Of a stretch of 64,000 bases of DNA, positions 49,659-58,836 are shown piece after piece. How positions within the stretch are numbered: position 1 is the stretch's first letter; each line of letters starts with the position of its first letter. This DNA comes from Clostridium saccharobutylicum DSM 13864 (lineage in GTDB: Bacteria; Bacillota; Clostridia; Clostridiales; Clostridiaceae), in the NCBI RefSeq assembly GCF_000473995.1, contig NC_022571.1:234501-298500 (forward strand). Direction: 5' to 3'. The notes below the pieces were generated by a model, which was not told the DNA's origin, searched no databases, and saw nothing but the letters and a program-made list of their open reading frames with translations. The position numbers were made by a program, and so were the translations under genes.

Positions 49659-50831
49659 ATGCGAAAAAGGGCATCAAGAAAAAGGCGAAATAGGTATAAG
49701 AACAATTTAGGAAAAATATTTTTGGCTATTATGTTTATTGGTGTAATAATTATTAGTATGTTTATTTTTATCAATAGAGTGTTTTCTGTTAAAGAAGAAA
49801 AAAATGTTGCTCAAGAAATTGAAAATCCAGCGAAAGTTGAGAATAAAGCAGAGGAAGAAATAAAAGAACCAGTTAGAAAAGAAATATTAATCTCTTTTGC
49901 AGGAGATTTTACTTTAGGAACAGATGATAAATTTGCATATGATAGTAGTTTGCCAGCTGCATTTATTAATAATGGAAGTGATTATTCTTATTTTATGCAA
50001 AATGTATCAAGTATTTTTGGGCAAGATGATTATACATTAGTTAACCTTGAGACAACATTGACAGATTCAGATATTAAAGCACAAAAAGAAGGAAACGTGG
50101 TTTATAATTTTAAAGGTCCTAAAGAATATGTAAATATTCTTAATAATGCTTCAATTGAAGGTGTAACAATAGCTAATAATCACATCTATGATTATGGAAC
50201 TCAGGGAGTACAAGATACTATAGGTACGTTGCAGCAAAATAATATAGATATATGTGGAGAAGGGTATAAGATTTTAAAACAGATAAAAGGAGTTAAATTT
50301 GGATTTTTAGGTTATACAGGTTGGAATAATAGTGATAATTTTAGAAATGCCATAATAAATGATATAAGCGAATTGAAAAAACAAGGAGCAGATGTTGTAA
50401 TTCCATATTTTCATTGGGGAATGGAAAATGATTATGAACCAGATTATAATCAACAAAGCATTGCAAGGTTTGCCATTGATAATGGTGCGGATTGTGTCAT
50501 AGGGTCGCATCCTCATGTACTTCAAAGTATGGAAAACTATAATGGTAAATTAATAGCTTATTCTTTGGGGAATTTCTGTTTTGGAGGAAATTCAAATCCA
50601 AGTGATAAAAGAACAGTTATACTACAACTTAAGGTTGACATTGAAGGTAATAAAATAGAAAATTTTGAGTATAAGGTAATTCCTACAATGATTTCGTCTA
50701 GAAGTGATACAAATGATTATATTCCAACGCCAGCAACTGATGAAGATAAAAATAATATATTAAAAACATTAAATGAGTTATCACCAAGTTTAAATGGAAA
50801 CATAAAAGATGACTTCTTTTATATACAATAG
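49659..50831 (+). CDS. CapA-family (PGA_cap) metallophosphatase-like protein
   Basis: Membrane-anchored protein of the CapA/PGA_cap family, related to proteins for poly-gamma-glutamate capsule. The 390-residue protein has a very basic N terminus (RKRASRKRRNRYK), one membrane helix (about 22-44), an acidic linker and an outer domain with SFAGDFTLGTD, TIANNHIYDYG, VIPYFHWGMEN, IGSHPHVLQ and YSLGNFCFGG, the metallophosphatase-like motifs. ATG 49659 has GAAGGGAG 6 nt upstream; a GTG at 49632 lacks a site. No capB or capC is near, so a capsule role is not shown. Confidence 0.88.
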   Translation: MRKRASRKRRNRYKNNLGKIFLAIMFIGVIIISMFIFINRVFSVKEEKNVAQEIENPAKVENKAEEEIKEPVRKEILISFAGDFTLGTDDKFAYDSSLPAAFINNGSDYSYFMQNVSSIFGQDDYTLVNLETTLTDSDIKAQKEGNVVYNFKGPKEYVNILNNASIEGVTIANNHIYDYGTQGVQDTIGTLQQNNIDICGEGYKILKQIKGVKFGFLGYTGWNNSDNFRNAIINDISELKKQGADVVIPYFHWGMENDYEPDYNQQSIARFAIDNGADCVIGSHPHVLQSMENYNGKLIAYSLGNFCFGGNSNPSDKRTVILQLKVDIEGNKIENFEYKVIPTMISSRSDTNDYIPTPATDEDKNNILKTLNELSPSLNGNIKDDFFYIQ

Positions 50832-51358
50832 AAGATAATATACATATAAAAGATTTAAGTTTATGTGGGTTATAATAATTGGAAATTATTATAAGAGACT
50901 TTTTATTGTATTTAAGAATACCACAAGTTTGACTTTTACTTGCGAAAAGCCTTTAGCAATACCTAGAAAAAACAAACTATCTTTGTAAAATTATGGTTAT
51001 ATGCCGATAAAGACCATAATACACAAATATTTACATAATAAATAATATCAGTTAGTATTTGAAAAATAAAGGCATAAGTTTATGTTTGGTAAATCCTTAT
51101 CATGTTAATAAAGCAAAGCGTATACTGGAAAGTATGTATATAAAAGGAATAACATAAATTTATACTTAGGATTTGTTGAGAAAACACTAAGTACAAATTT
51201 ATTATGAAAAAAGTAGTAGATAGTTTTGTTTTTATATAAAACTACCTACTACTTTTTTGTGTAATAATTTTCTTTTAAATGAAAATGAGCATTGTTCTAG
51301 ACATGATTTTAATTAGTTTTAGATGCTCCATTTAAAAATTTTACTATATGATAATTTG
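50832..51358. other. Region between CapA-like gene and peptide gene
   Basis: Contains a terminator-like hairpin, TATAATAATT with AATTATTATA (50871-50893), then a T-run at 50900, and the bidirectional terminator at 51208. Between them, an inverted pair at about 51073 (TAAATCC) and 51168 (GGATTTG) is weak. I find no credible coding region; an 18-codon minus frame at about 51262-51318 has no ribosome binding site. Confidence 0.45.
51208..51258. terminator. Bidirectional terminator between CapA-like and peptide genes
   Basis: AAAGTAGTAGATAGTTT (51210-51226) pairs with AAACTACCTACTACTTT (51238-51253), with T-runs on both strands. It separates the convergent CapA-like gene and the peptide locus. 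Confidence 0.9.
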
Positions 51359-51475
51359 TTAGTTTACGGGATCCCATGGATTACGTCTATGAGGAAATGG
51401 AAATCTCATATCTCCTGGATCCATAATGATCCCACCATTAATTTTTTGTAATTCTTTTTCATCTAAATCTTTCAT
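51359..51475 (-). CDS. Double-glycine-leader peptide precursor (candidate bacteriocin or pheromone)
   Basis: A 38-residue precursor, read directly from the minus strand. The leader MKDLDEKELQKINGG fits the classical double-glycine consensus (Leu at -12 and -7, Glu at -8, Ile at -4, Gly-Gly at -2/-1), recognised by C39 peptidase exporters. The predicted mature peptide is 23 residues, begins IIMDPGD and contains RFPFPHRRNPW. It has five prolines, three arginines, one tryptophan, no cysteine and no lysine, so it is not a lantibiotic or a disulfide-bonded bacteriocin. AAAGGAG lies 8 nt before the ATG. It follows the exporter genes by 79 nt in the same direction. A signalling peptide or antimicrobial are both possible; no immunity protein is seen next to it. 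Confidence 0.88.
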   Translation of the reverse strand: MKDLDEKELQKINGGIIMDPGDMRFPFPHRRNPWDPVN

Positions 51476-51554
51476 TTTAAAAACTCCTTTATTTTATAAT
51501 ATATATAATAAACACAAATAGATTTTTTATGTGTCTATTTATCGCATTATCAAA

Positions 51555-52289
51555 TTAATTTAATATGTTGATTTTTTCTAAAAAATATTTAAAATAAGAA
51601 ACTTGTCTATTTATTATCCTAGCTTTGACCATCATTCCATTTTTTATATCTAAACTATTTCCTTTTATATCTTTTATGTTAATTGTATCTAATGAACATG
51701 TTGCAGTATAATAATTATTTCCATTGTTTGATTTTGCATCATTACTTATATTTTCTAATGTAGTTTTTATAGCTCCATATTCAGTTTGAGGAAGTGATAA
51801 TATTTCTAAGCTTACATCTTGTCCTTGCTTTATATTAAGAATATCTTCATTATTAATATAAAGATTGACTTTTTTTTGTGTTTGATTAGAAGGAATAATT
51901 TTTGCAATTTCTATTCCATTTTGAATGAAATCACCTACATTAATATCTTGAATTAAGCTAATAATTCCATCACATTGAGCTTTAATAATAGTGTTATTGT
52001 CAAAACTTATCAATATATCTCCTTCTTTAACAAGCTGTCCATCTTTTATATTTGTATTTATTATGGTTCCATTAGTTCTAGTATAAATATCACATATTTC
52101 ACCTTTAGGGCGAATTTCTCCAGTTGCAGTAATAACTATATATTTTTGAGCAAATATGGACCATGTTGTTGCTAAAATTAATAATAATCCAATTATATAA
52201 AACATATATTTTGAAAAAGAATTTGGATGGTTTTGCATTATCTCTATTGAATCTGTTATGTCTTTTAACTCTTCAATTTTATATTTCAT
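51555..52289 (-). CDS. Short HlyD-like membrane fusion protein of the peptide exporter
   Basis: Accessory protein for the peptidase-containing exporter. The 244-residue protein has a cytoplasmic start, one membrane helix (about 28-48), then barrel and lipoyl domains (ITATGEIRPKGEICDIYTRT, IKDGQLVKEGDILISFDNNT, AQCDGIISLIQDINVGDFI). It is much shorter than typical HlyD/LcnD proteins: the two half-lipoyl sequences are joined directly, with no long coiled-coil hairpin. ATG 52289 has AAGGGG 10 nt upstream; GTG 52295 would be only 4 nt away. It lies between the exporter (26 nt) and the peptide gene (79 nt), on one probable transcript. Confidence 0.88.
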   Translation of the reverse strand: MKYKIEELKDITDSIEIMQNHPNSFSKYMFYIIGLLLILATTWSIFAQKYIVITATGEIRPKGEICDIYTRTNGTIINTNIKDGQLVKEGDILISFDNNTIIKAQCDGIISLIQDINVGDFIQNGIEIAKIIPSNQTQKKVNLYINNEDILNIKQGQDVSLEILSLPQTEYGAIKTTLENISNDAKSNNGNNYYTATCSLDTINIKDIKGNSLDIKNGMMVKARIINRQVSYFKYFLEKINILN

Positions 52290-52315
52290 TAACACATATC
52301 CCCTTATGTTTTTTA

Positions 52316-54520
52316 TTAATTATTAATTGTTGCTGCTATTTCATCTAAGTTTTCGATTGACTGTCCAGTCCATAAGTTATAATAGTATCCATAATTATTT
52401 AATAATTCTTTATGTTTACCCTGTTCAATTACTTGACCTTTATCAATAACATATATTTTGTTACATTTCATAATTGTACTTAATCTATGAGCGATTATTA
52501 TAGTTGTTATATTGTTGGTGCATTCTTCCAGAGTATTTTGTATTGCTTTTTCTGTTATAGAATCCAAATTAGATGTTGCCTCATCCATTATTAATATTTC
52601 AGGTTTCTTTAATAATGCTCTAGCAATTGCTAATCTTTGCCTTTGTCCACCTGAAAGATTGCTTCCTTTCTCTTCTAAAAGAGTTCCATATCTTAGTGGT
52701 AAGCTATTTATATATTCATGTATTTGGGCTTTTTTACAAGCAGCTATAATTTCTTCATAATTTGCAGAGTAATTAGCAAATTGTAAGTTTTCCATTATTG
52801 TTCCTGAAAAGAAAAATGATTCTTGAGATATATAGCTAATCTTATCTCTTAATGATTCTTTATTTATATCCTTTATATTATAATTATTTAATAAAATTTC
52901 ACCTTTCTCAATTTCATAAAATCCCATTAAAAGCTTTGCAATGGTAGTCTTTCCTGAACCGCTTTCTCCTACTAAAGCTATTTTTTCTCCAGCTTTTACA
53001 TCTAGAGTTATATCTTTTAGAACTAATTGTCTTGTACCATATTTAAAATCAACATTTTTGAATTGTATCTCTCCAAGTAATGATTGTGGATTAATTTTTT
53101 TATCTTCATTTTTTGCTTTTTCGAGTTCCAAATCTAATATTTCACCTAATCTATCACTTGCTACTAGTGCGCTTTGTAATTGTGGCTGTAAATTTATTAT
53201 TCTCTCTATTGGTTCAATAAAGTATGCAAGTAACGCATTAAAGCTTATTAATTCACCAATTGTTATTTCATTTTTTAAAATAAGAGTTCCTCCAAGCCAT
53301 AAAATGCATATACTAAAAATACATTTAACCGCATTCTTAAATGACCCTTGAAGATTGTTTGTATATCCGTATTTAAATAAACTTTTAATAAATTTTATGA
53401 ATTTCTTTTCAGTTTCTAAGTTTACCTTTCTTTCTCCGTTGAAAGCTTTTATTGTTTCTATTCCTTCTATAGATTCAACTAAATATGATATCAACATAGA
53501 ATCATCTTGCATAACATTTCTATTTACTTTTTCTAATGGCTTTTTAAATAGAAATACTAAAATAAAGTATATGAATATAGGTATTAAACAGGTTATAAAT
53601 AATTTTGCACTTTGCATATATAAAATTATTCCACCAGCAATGGCCATTAAAAGATCAATCATAATAGTCAATGTTGCAGATGAAATTGCATCTCTTATTT
53701 TTCCAGCATCAGTAAACCTTGAAATAATCTCACCTACTCGTCTTGTACCAAAAAAATTCATTGGTAAGTTAATAACATGGTTATAATATCCTAATAGTAA
53801 TGGAATATCTATATTTTGAGACATATATAAAAGTAATAAACTTCTAAAAAACTCAGTTATAGTTTTAAATATAGCTAATACAATCATTGCTATAGATACT
53901 GTGATTAAGCTTCCATGTAAGTTACTTGGAAGTATATCATCTATTAAAAATTTAAAATAAAATGATCCTATAATTCCTAGAAGTGTTATCAATATGGATG
54001 ATATAAAAACATTTGCTAGAAGATTCTTTTGAACTCTAATTAATCCCCAGAATCTCTCAAATAGTCCTTTAGTTTCATCACCCTTTTTAAATGAAGGTGT
54101 TGGAACCATTAGAATTAAAACTCCAGTCCAAATTTTAAAAAACTCCTCAGGTGTATATTTAATAATGCCATTCCCAGGATCTGCAATTAGAATTTCATTT
54201 TTAGAAACCCTATGTATAACAACATAATGCATTAAAGTGTCATTAATAATAACATGAGCTATTGAAGGTTTTGGGAATTCTTCAAATATATCTTCTGGTT
54301 TAGATACTTTTACCCCTTTAGCGGAGAAGCCTAAGATTTCAGCTGCTTTTACAATTCCATATGCGGAAGTACCTTGTAAATCAGTTCCAGAAATCTCTCT
54401 TATTCGAGATATAGGAATTTTTAATCCATACTGTTTTGAAATAGTTGCTAAACAAGCAACACCACAATCTTTCATATCATGTTGTTTAATGCAATAATAT
54501 TTTTTTATTAAACTGAACGT
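52316..54520 (-). CDS. Peptidase-containing ABC exporter (C39, PCAT), likely ACG start
   Basis: Cleaves double-glycine leaders and exports the peptide. The order is a C39 peptidase domain (about 1-140), six membrane helices (about 165-440) and an ATPase domain with GESGSGKTT, LSGGQRQR and ILIMDEAT. The first ATG (54475) would remove the conserved oxyanion Gln of QHDMKDCGVACL. In frame, the coding signal continues upstream as IKKYYCIKQHD. The only well-placed start after AAAGGAGG is ACG (54518-54520), spaced by 7 nt, giving 734 residues with Gln13, Cys19, His98 and Asp114. No ATG, GTG or TTG is available in frame between the ribosome binding site and 54475. It heads the exporter-fusion protein-peptide run. 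Confidence 0.9.
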   Translation of the reverse strand, partial: TFSLIKKYYCIKQHDMKDCGVACLATISKQYGLKIPISRIREISGTDLQGTSAYGIVKAAEILGFSAKGVKVSKPEDIFEEFPKPSIAHVIINDTLMHYVVIHRVSKNEILIADPGNGIIKYTPEEFFKIWTGVLILMVPTPSFKKGDETKGLFERFWGLIRVQKNLLANVFISSILITLLGIIGSFYFKFLIDDILPSNLHGSLITVSIAMIVLAIFKTITEFFRSLLLLYMSQNIDIPLLLGYYNHVINLPMNFFGTRRVGEIISRFTDAGKIRDAISSATLTIMIDLLMAIAGGIILYMQSAKLFITCLIPIFIYFILVFLFKKPLEKVNRNVMQDDSMLISYLVESIEGIETIKAFNGERKVNLETEKKFIKFIKSLFKYGYTNNLQGSFKNAVKCIFSICILWLGGTLILKNEITIGELISFNALLAYFIEPIERIINLQPQLQSALVASDRLGEILDLELEKAKNEDKKINPQSLLGEIQFKNVDFKYGTRQLVLKDITLDVKAGEKIALVGESGSGKTTIAKLLMGFYEIEKGEILLNNYNIKDINKESLRDKISYISQESFFFSGTIMENLQFANYSANYEEIIAACKKAQIHEYINSLPLRYGTLLEEKGSNLSGGQRQRLAIARALLKKPEILIMDEATSNLDSITEKAIQNTLEECTNNITTIIIAHRLSTIMKCNKIYVIDKGQVIEQGKHKELLNNYGYYYNLWTGQSIENLDEIAATINN

Positions 54521-55391
54521 TTTTATTCCTCCTTTTATAATGAAAATGAAATTAGTTAAATGGAAATAAATTATTTACATAAACTAACTAATAAAAATAT
54601 ATACACTATATTATGTTACAATTCAATAATAATTGCTTAAAAAGTAAATTATTAGCTATAAACGGAATTATCAGCCAAAATAATACAAATATTAACTAAA
54701 ATTTCGTTTAATGTATAATTCTTTACGTTTAGATGAATATATATTTACATATTATATATATTATGTAAGTGCAGAAGATGAATTTTATGACTGAATAGTT
54801 ATAAAATATTTATAATTAAATGGAGATCTTCCAAGGAAAATCTCCATTTATCTAAACTTAAAAAAATATATATTAAAAGCAAATATACTACATATTTCTA
54901 TTATTAATTAAAATATTTCTTTTTATTACGAATGATATACTTTTTATGCTAATATTATTGAATTTTTACAAGGGATAGTGTATATATTTTTATGTCAGCT
55001 AACTTTATATATAGATTATGATTTGATAAAAGATACTATACTTAATATATAAATAACTAATTGAAATAAGAAAGGATTTAAATTACTAAAAGATAATTGT
55101 GGAGATTTATCTCTGAAATTATAGATAATATTATAGATAAACTTTTTAGTTTTTAATTACGCCTTAATAACTCCAAGTGTTTAAGAAAAATTTAATGTTC
55201 TTTTACACTTATATTAAATTAAGAATGTTATACTTAATTACATAATAAACTTATTTTGTGTAATCTATGGATTAAATAATGGTTGAAATAGGAGGAAGGT
55301 TAAGAAGAAGCTAAAAAATATCAAAAATATTTTGGTTATTTATATTATTCATAGATTAAAAAAGTTATGAAAAATGGGGGTAAATTTTAGA
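54521..55391. other. Divergent intergenic region, PCAT exporter / MacA-like gene
   Basis: An 871-nt AT-rich gap, long for a bacterium. It includes a perfect hairpin, AAATGGAGAT (54818-54827) with ATCTCCATTT (54840-54849), without a T-run, and an inverted pair around AAGTGT / ACACTT (about 55177-55217). It must contain the promoters of both transporters. I see no coding region; small regulatory RNAs cannot be excluded. Confidence 0.45.
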
Positions 55392-56831
55392 ATGCTAAAA
55401 TTGAATATCAAAAAATTAAAACCTAAAGGTATAAGTTCTAATACTTTAAAACCAAAAAGGAAATTAAAGGAAAAAGTGATGCTTTTAATTATTGCATTTA
55501 TAGTAATTATAGCTTTTATAATAGGTAAAGTAATTATGCCTAAGCCATTACCAAGTGCTAAATGCACGACTTTGTCAAAAGGAGAAATTGTAAATAAGGT
55601 AAGTGTTTTGGGCAAAATAAAAAGTGAAGAGTCTACTAATATATATAGTACAGTAGATAATGTGATTAAAGAAGTTAATGTAAAAGAGGGAGACAAAGTT
55701 AAGGCAGGAGATGTTTTAGCGATATTAGATTCATCAGGATTGGAAAAAGATCTTGAACAACAAACAGCAGCTGCTGACGCAGATGATGCTAGTATTAGAG
55801 CCGATATTGATTCTACAAAAAAGGCATATGATGATGCATTACGATTACATGATGAAAGCGTGAATTCGGAAATAAAAAATGCTGAGGAAGCTTTAAGAGT
55901 AGCAAAGATTAATCTTGATGATAAAAATAAAATATATGAAAAGAATAAAACACTGTTTAGTGCAGGAGCAATTACAGAGAGCGATTTAGATAAAACTAAA
56001 ATAGATTTTGAGACTGCAAGTTCAGATTATGAAAAAGCAAAAGTATCATTAGAAGATTCTAAAGCTAAATCTGACCAAGCATTAAATACAGCTAAAAGTA
56101 GTTATGATACAGCACAAGCAAAAGGCAGTGATAAAAGTAAGCGTATTGGAATTGAAAAATTAAAACAACAATTAGACAATTGTACAATTAAAGCTACTAC
56201 CGATGGTACTATTACAAATGTAAATGCTGTTGTAGGAAATCCAGGTAGTGGAGTTTTATTTCAAATTGAGGACTTGGACAATATGGAAGTAACTGTACCA
56301 ATTAAAGAAGTTGATATACCAAATGTTAAGTTAGGGCAAAGAACTGAAATAAAAACAGATGCAACTGGAGAGGAGATTATTTCTGGAGAAGTAACGAGTA
56401 TTAATCCAGTTGCAGGAAAGGAAGTTATGCCTCAAAGTCAGGGTAAGTCAGGCAGTGGCATGCAACCTCAATCTCAGGATACAAGTTCAGATTCAGGATT
56501 TGAAGCTAAGGTTAAAATTAATGACAAGAACGAAAATATGAGAGTAGGAATGAGTGCAAGAGTAAATATTATTACAAGTGAAAAATCAGACATTTATTCA
56601 GTGTCATCAGAGAATATAGTTGGAGATGGAGATAATAAAAGTATATATGTAGCAGAAAAAGATGGTCAAAAACCAAATGAGTATATAATTAAGGAATTAC
56701 CAATAAATACAGGACTTGAGTCTGATTTCAATATTGAAATTTCAGGTGAAGGAATTTCTGATGGAATATTCGTAATTGATGATCCTTCAACATATAAAGT
56801 TGGAGATAAAATCCAAATAAAAGAAGGGTGA
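55392..56831 (+). CDS. MacA-like membrane fusion protein (RND/ABC efflux adaptor)
   Basis: Adaptor subunit of a MacAB-type exporter. The 479-residue protein has a basic N terminus, a membrane helix (about 28-50), a lipoyl half (VNVKEGDKVKAGDVLAILDS), a long coiled coil (about 115-240), the second lipoyl half (IKATTDGTITNVNAVVGNPG) and barrel domains. A low-complexity stretch (QSQGKSGSGMQPQSQDTSSD) interrupts the barrel. ATG 55392 lies 10 nt after GGGGGT; ATG 55374 lacks a site. It overlaps the next gene by 4 nt, so the three genes form one operon. Confidence 0.9.
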   Translation: MLKLNIKKLKPKGISSNTLKPKRKLKEKVMLLIIAFIVIIAFIIGKVIMPKPLPSAKCTTLSKGEIVNKVSVLGKIKSEESTNIYSTVDNVIKEVNVKEGDKVKAGDVLAILDSSGLEKDLEQQTAAADADDASIRADIDSTKKAYDDALRLHDESVNSEIKNAEEALRVAKINLDDKNKIYEKNKTLFSAGAITESDLDKTKIDFETASSDYEKAKVSLEDSKAKSDQALNTAKSSYDTAQAKGSDKSKRIGIEKLKQQLDNCTIKATTDGTITNVNAVVGNPGSGVLFQIEDLDNMEVTVPIKEVDIPNVKLGQRTEIKTDATGEEIISGEVTSINPVAGKEVMPQSQGKSGSGMQPQSQDTSSDSGFEAKVKINDKNENMRVGMSARVNIITSEKSDIYSVSSENIVGDGDNKSIYVAEKDGQKPNEYIIKELPINTGLESDFNIEISGEGISDGIFVIDDPSTYKVGDKIQIKEG

Positions 56832-57574
56832 GTTCTTTGAGTGAAAATGTAATAGAAATGAAGAATATTGTTAAAAGTTTTTATATTGGGACTCCTAATG
56901 AGTTGAATATACTTAAGAATATAGATATAACAGTAAAAAAAGGTGAATTTGTATCAATAGTTGGAACATCTGGTTCTGGTAAAAGTACTTTGATGAATAT
57001 AATAGGAGCTCTGGATAGACCAACTTCTGGAACATATATTTTAGGTGGTACAGATGTTAATGAACAAACAGATAATGGATTGTCAGAAGTAAGAAATAAG
57101 AAAATAGGTTTTGTATTTCAAACATATAATTTAATACCAAGAAGTTCAGCTTTGAAGAATGTTGAATTGCCAATGCTGTACTATGGAATGAATAGACATG
57201 AGAGAAAGGAACGGGCAGAGCAACTTTTAGAACTAGTTGGAATGAAAGATAGAATGAAACACCAGCCAAATGAATTGTCAGGAGGACAGAAGCAAAGGGT
57301 AGCAATTGCCAGGGCGCTTGCCAATGATCCAAGTATAATACTTGCAGATGAACCAACTGGAGCACTTGATTCAGTAACAGGGAGGCTTGTTATGGATTTA
57401 TTTCATAAGGTACATGAAGTAGAAGGCAAGACCATAGTTCTTATAACTCATAACTATGAACTTGCAGAAGAAACAGAGAGAATTATAACATTAAAGGATG
57501 GAAAGATAGTAGCAGAAGAGTATAATGATAAGTATATAAGAAGATTTCCAAATGGTGAAAAGATATGTTTATAA
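56828..57574 (+). CDS. MacB-type ABC transporter ATPase
   Basis: ATPase of a LolD/MacB-family exporter. The 248-residue protein has Walker A GTSGSGKST, Q-loop FQTYNLIPRSSALKNVELPM, signature ELSGGQKQR and Walker B ILADEPTGALD, the DEPTGALD form being typical of this family. It starts at GTG overlapping the adaptor stop by 4 nt. It overlaps the permease by 10 nt. Such exporters often expel peptides or antibiotics; its place beside the peptide locus makes self-protection one possibility, but this is inference. Confidence 0.93.
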   Translation: MSSLSENVIEMKNIVKSFYIGTPNELNILKNIDITVKKGEFVSIVGTSGSGKSTLMNIIGALDRPTSGTYILGGTDVNEQTDNGLSEVRNKKIGFVFQTYNLIPRSSALKNVELPMLYYGMNRHERKERAEQLLELVGMKDRMKHQPNELSGGQKQRVAIARALANDPSIILADEPTGALDSVTGRLVMDLFHKVHEVEGKTIVLITHNYELAEETERIITLKDGKIVAEEYNDKYIRRFPNGEKICL

Positions 57575-58836
57575 AGGAGAATATATTACTTGCAATAGCA
57601 GGTTTAAAATCAAGTAAAATGCGTGCGCTATTGACAATGCTTGGAATTATAATAGGAATATCATCTGTCATAGCAATTTTTTCCATTGGAAATGCAATTA
57701 CTTCTACAGTTTCAAGCGAATTGGATAAATTAGGTGGCAATAATATGTCTGTTCGGATAAAAGAAAAAAGTGAAGACAATGATCAAGGAGAAAGCAGATC
57801 AAGTAAATCACTAGAAGATAGAGATCTTATTTCTTTGGATCAAATAAATTCAATTCAGCAAACATTTTCGGATAGAATTAGCAGTATAAGTATAGAGACA
57901 GATTCGGGAAATGGAAAAGTAAAGGATGGATATTTATATAATAATATAGCTGTTACAGGAGTAAATGACGGATATAAGGATGTTAATGGTGTCAAATTAA
58001 TTAATGGAAGATTTATTTCTGACAAGGATATTAAAGGAATGAAAAAAGTTGCTGTAGTTTCGGATAAACTTGTTAATAATATGTTTAAGGGTAAGAATAA
58101 TCCTTTAGGTAAAGAAATTAAAGTTTATATAGAAGGTAACATCGAAACATATGTTGTTATAGGGGTATATGAATATGAGCCCCCTTCTTTTCTTGAAGGG
58201 GGAGGAACTGCTACAAAAGAAAAAGATATACAAACTAATTTATATATTCCTATAACGACAGCAAAAGCAGGAGAAGAATATAAAAATTATTATAGTTTCA
58301 TGATTAAGCCTAATACGAATACTGATTCAGAAAAGCTTATGAAAGATATGAAAAAATATACAGATAAATTATATAAGGATAATAAAAATTGGACATTAGA
58401 AGTTAGGAACTTTAAAAATCAAGCACAATCATTTACAACGATACTTAATTCAATATCATTGGGTGTATCTGTAATTGCAGCTATAGCTTTACTTGTAGGT
58501 GGAATAGGTGTAATGAACATAATGCTTGTATCTGTTACAGAAAGAACAAGAGAAATAGGAACAAGAAAAGCTCTTGGGGCTAAGAGTATTCATATAAAAA
58601 TGCAGTTTATAACGGAATCAGTTATAATATGTACAATTGGTGGAATTATAGGAATGATACTTGGAATTGGAATGGCGGCAATTACATGTAAATGCTTAAA
58701 GTTACCAGTATCTGTATCTGCTCCGATAATTTTAATAAGCTTTACATTCTCAATGGCAATTGGAGTATTCTTTGGGTATTACCCTGCTAAAAAAGCAGCC
58801 AGCCTTGATCCAATTGAAGCATTAAGATATGAATAA
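57565..58836 (+). CDS. MacB-type ABC transporter permease
   Basis: FtsX/MacB permease. The 423-residue protein has an N-terminal membrane helix (about 20-45, preceded by LAIAGLKSSKMRALLTMLGI), a large outer domain of about 230 residues and three C-terminal helices with VGGIGVMNIMLVSVTERTRE (the FtsX signature), ending in YYPAKKAASLDPIEALRYE. Translation overlaps the ATPase by 10 nt. A TolC-like protein gene begins at 63503, but is not part of this operon. Confidence 0.93.
   Translation: MFIKENILLAIAGLKSSKMRALLTMLGIIIGISSVIAIFSIGNAITSTVSSELDKLGGNNMSVRIKEKSEDNDQGESRSSKSLEDRDLISLDQINSIQQTFSDRISSISIETDSGNGKVKDGYLYNNIAVTGVNDGYKDVNGVKLINGRFISDKDIKGMKKVAVVSDKLVNNMFKGKNNPLGKEIKVYIEGNIETYVVIGVYEYEPPSFLEGGGTATKEKDIQTNLYIPITTAKAGEEYKNYYSFMIKPNTNTDSEKLMKDMKKYTDKLYKDNKNWTLEVRNFKNQAQSFTTILNSISLGVSVIAAIALLVGGIGVMNIMLVSVTERTREIGTRKALGAKSIHIKMQFITESVIICTIGGIIGMILGIGMAAITCKCLKLPVSVSAPIILISFTFSMAIGVFFGYYPAKKAASLDPIEALRYE

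Noticed and set aside
51262..51318. An 18-codon minus-strand frame downstream of the peptide gene
   Set aside because: No ribosome binding site and no leader motif; probably chance.
51487..51530. A separate promoter (TTGTGT / TAAAAT) for the peptide gene
   Set aside because: The spacer is about 15 nt and the start point would fall on the ribosome binding site.
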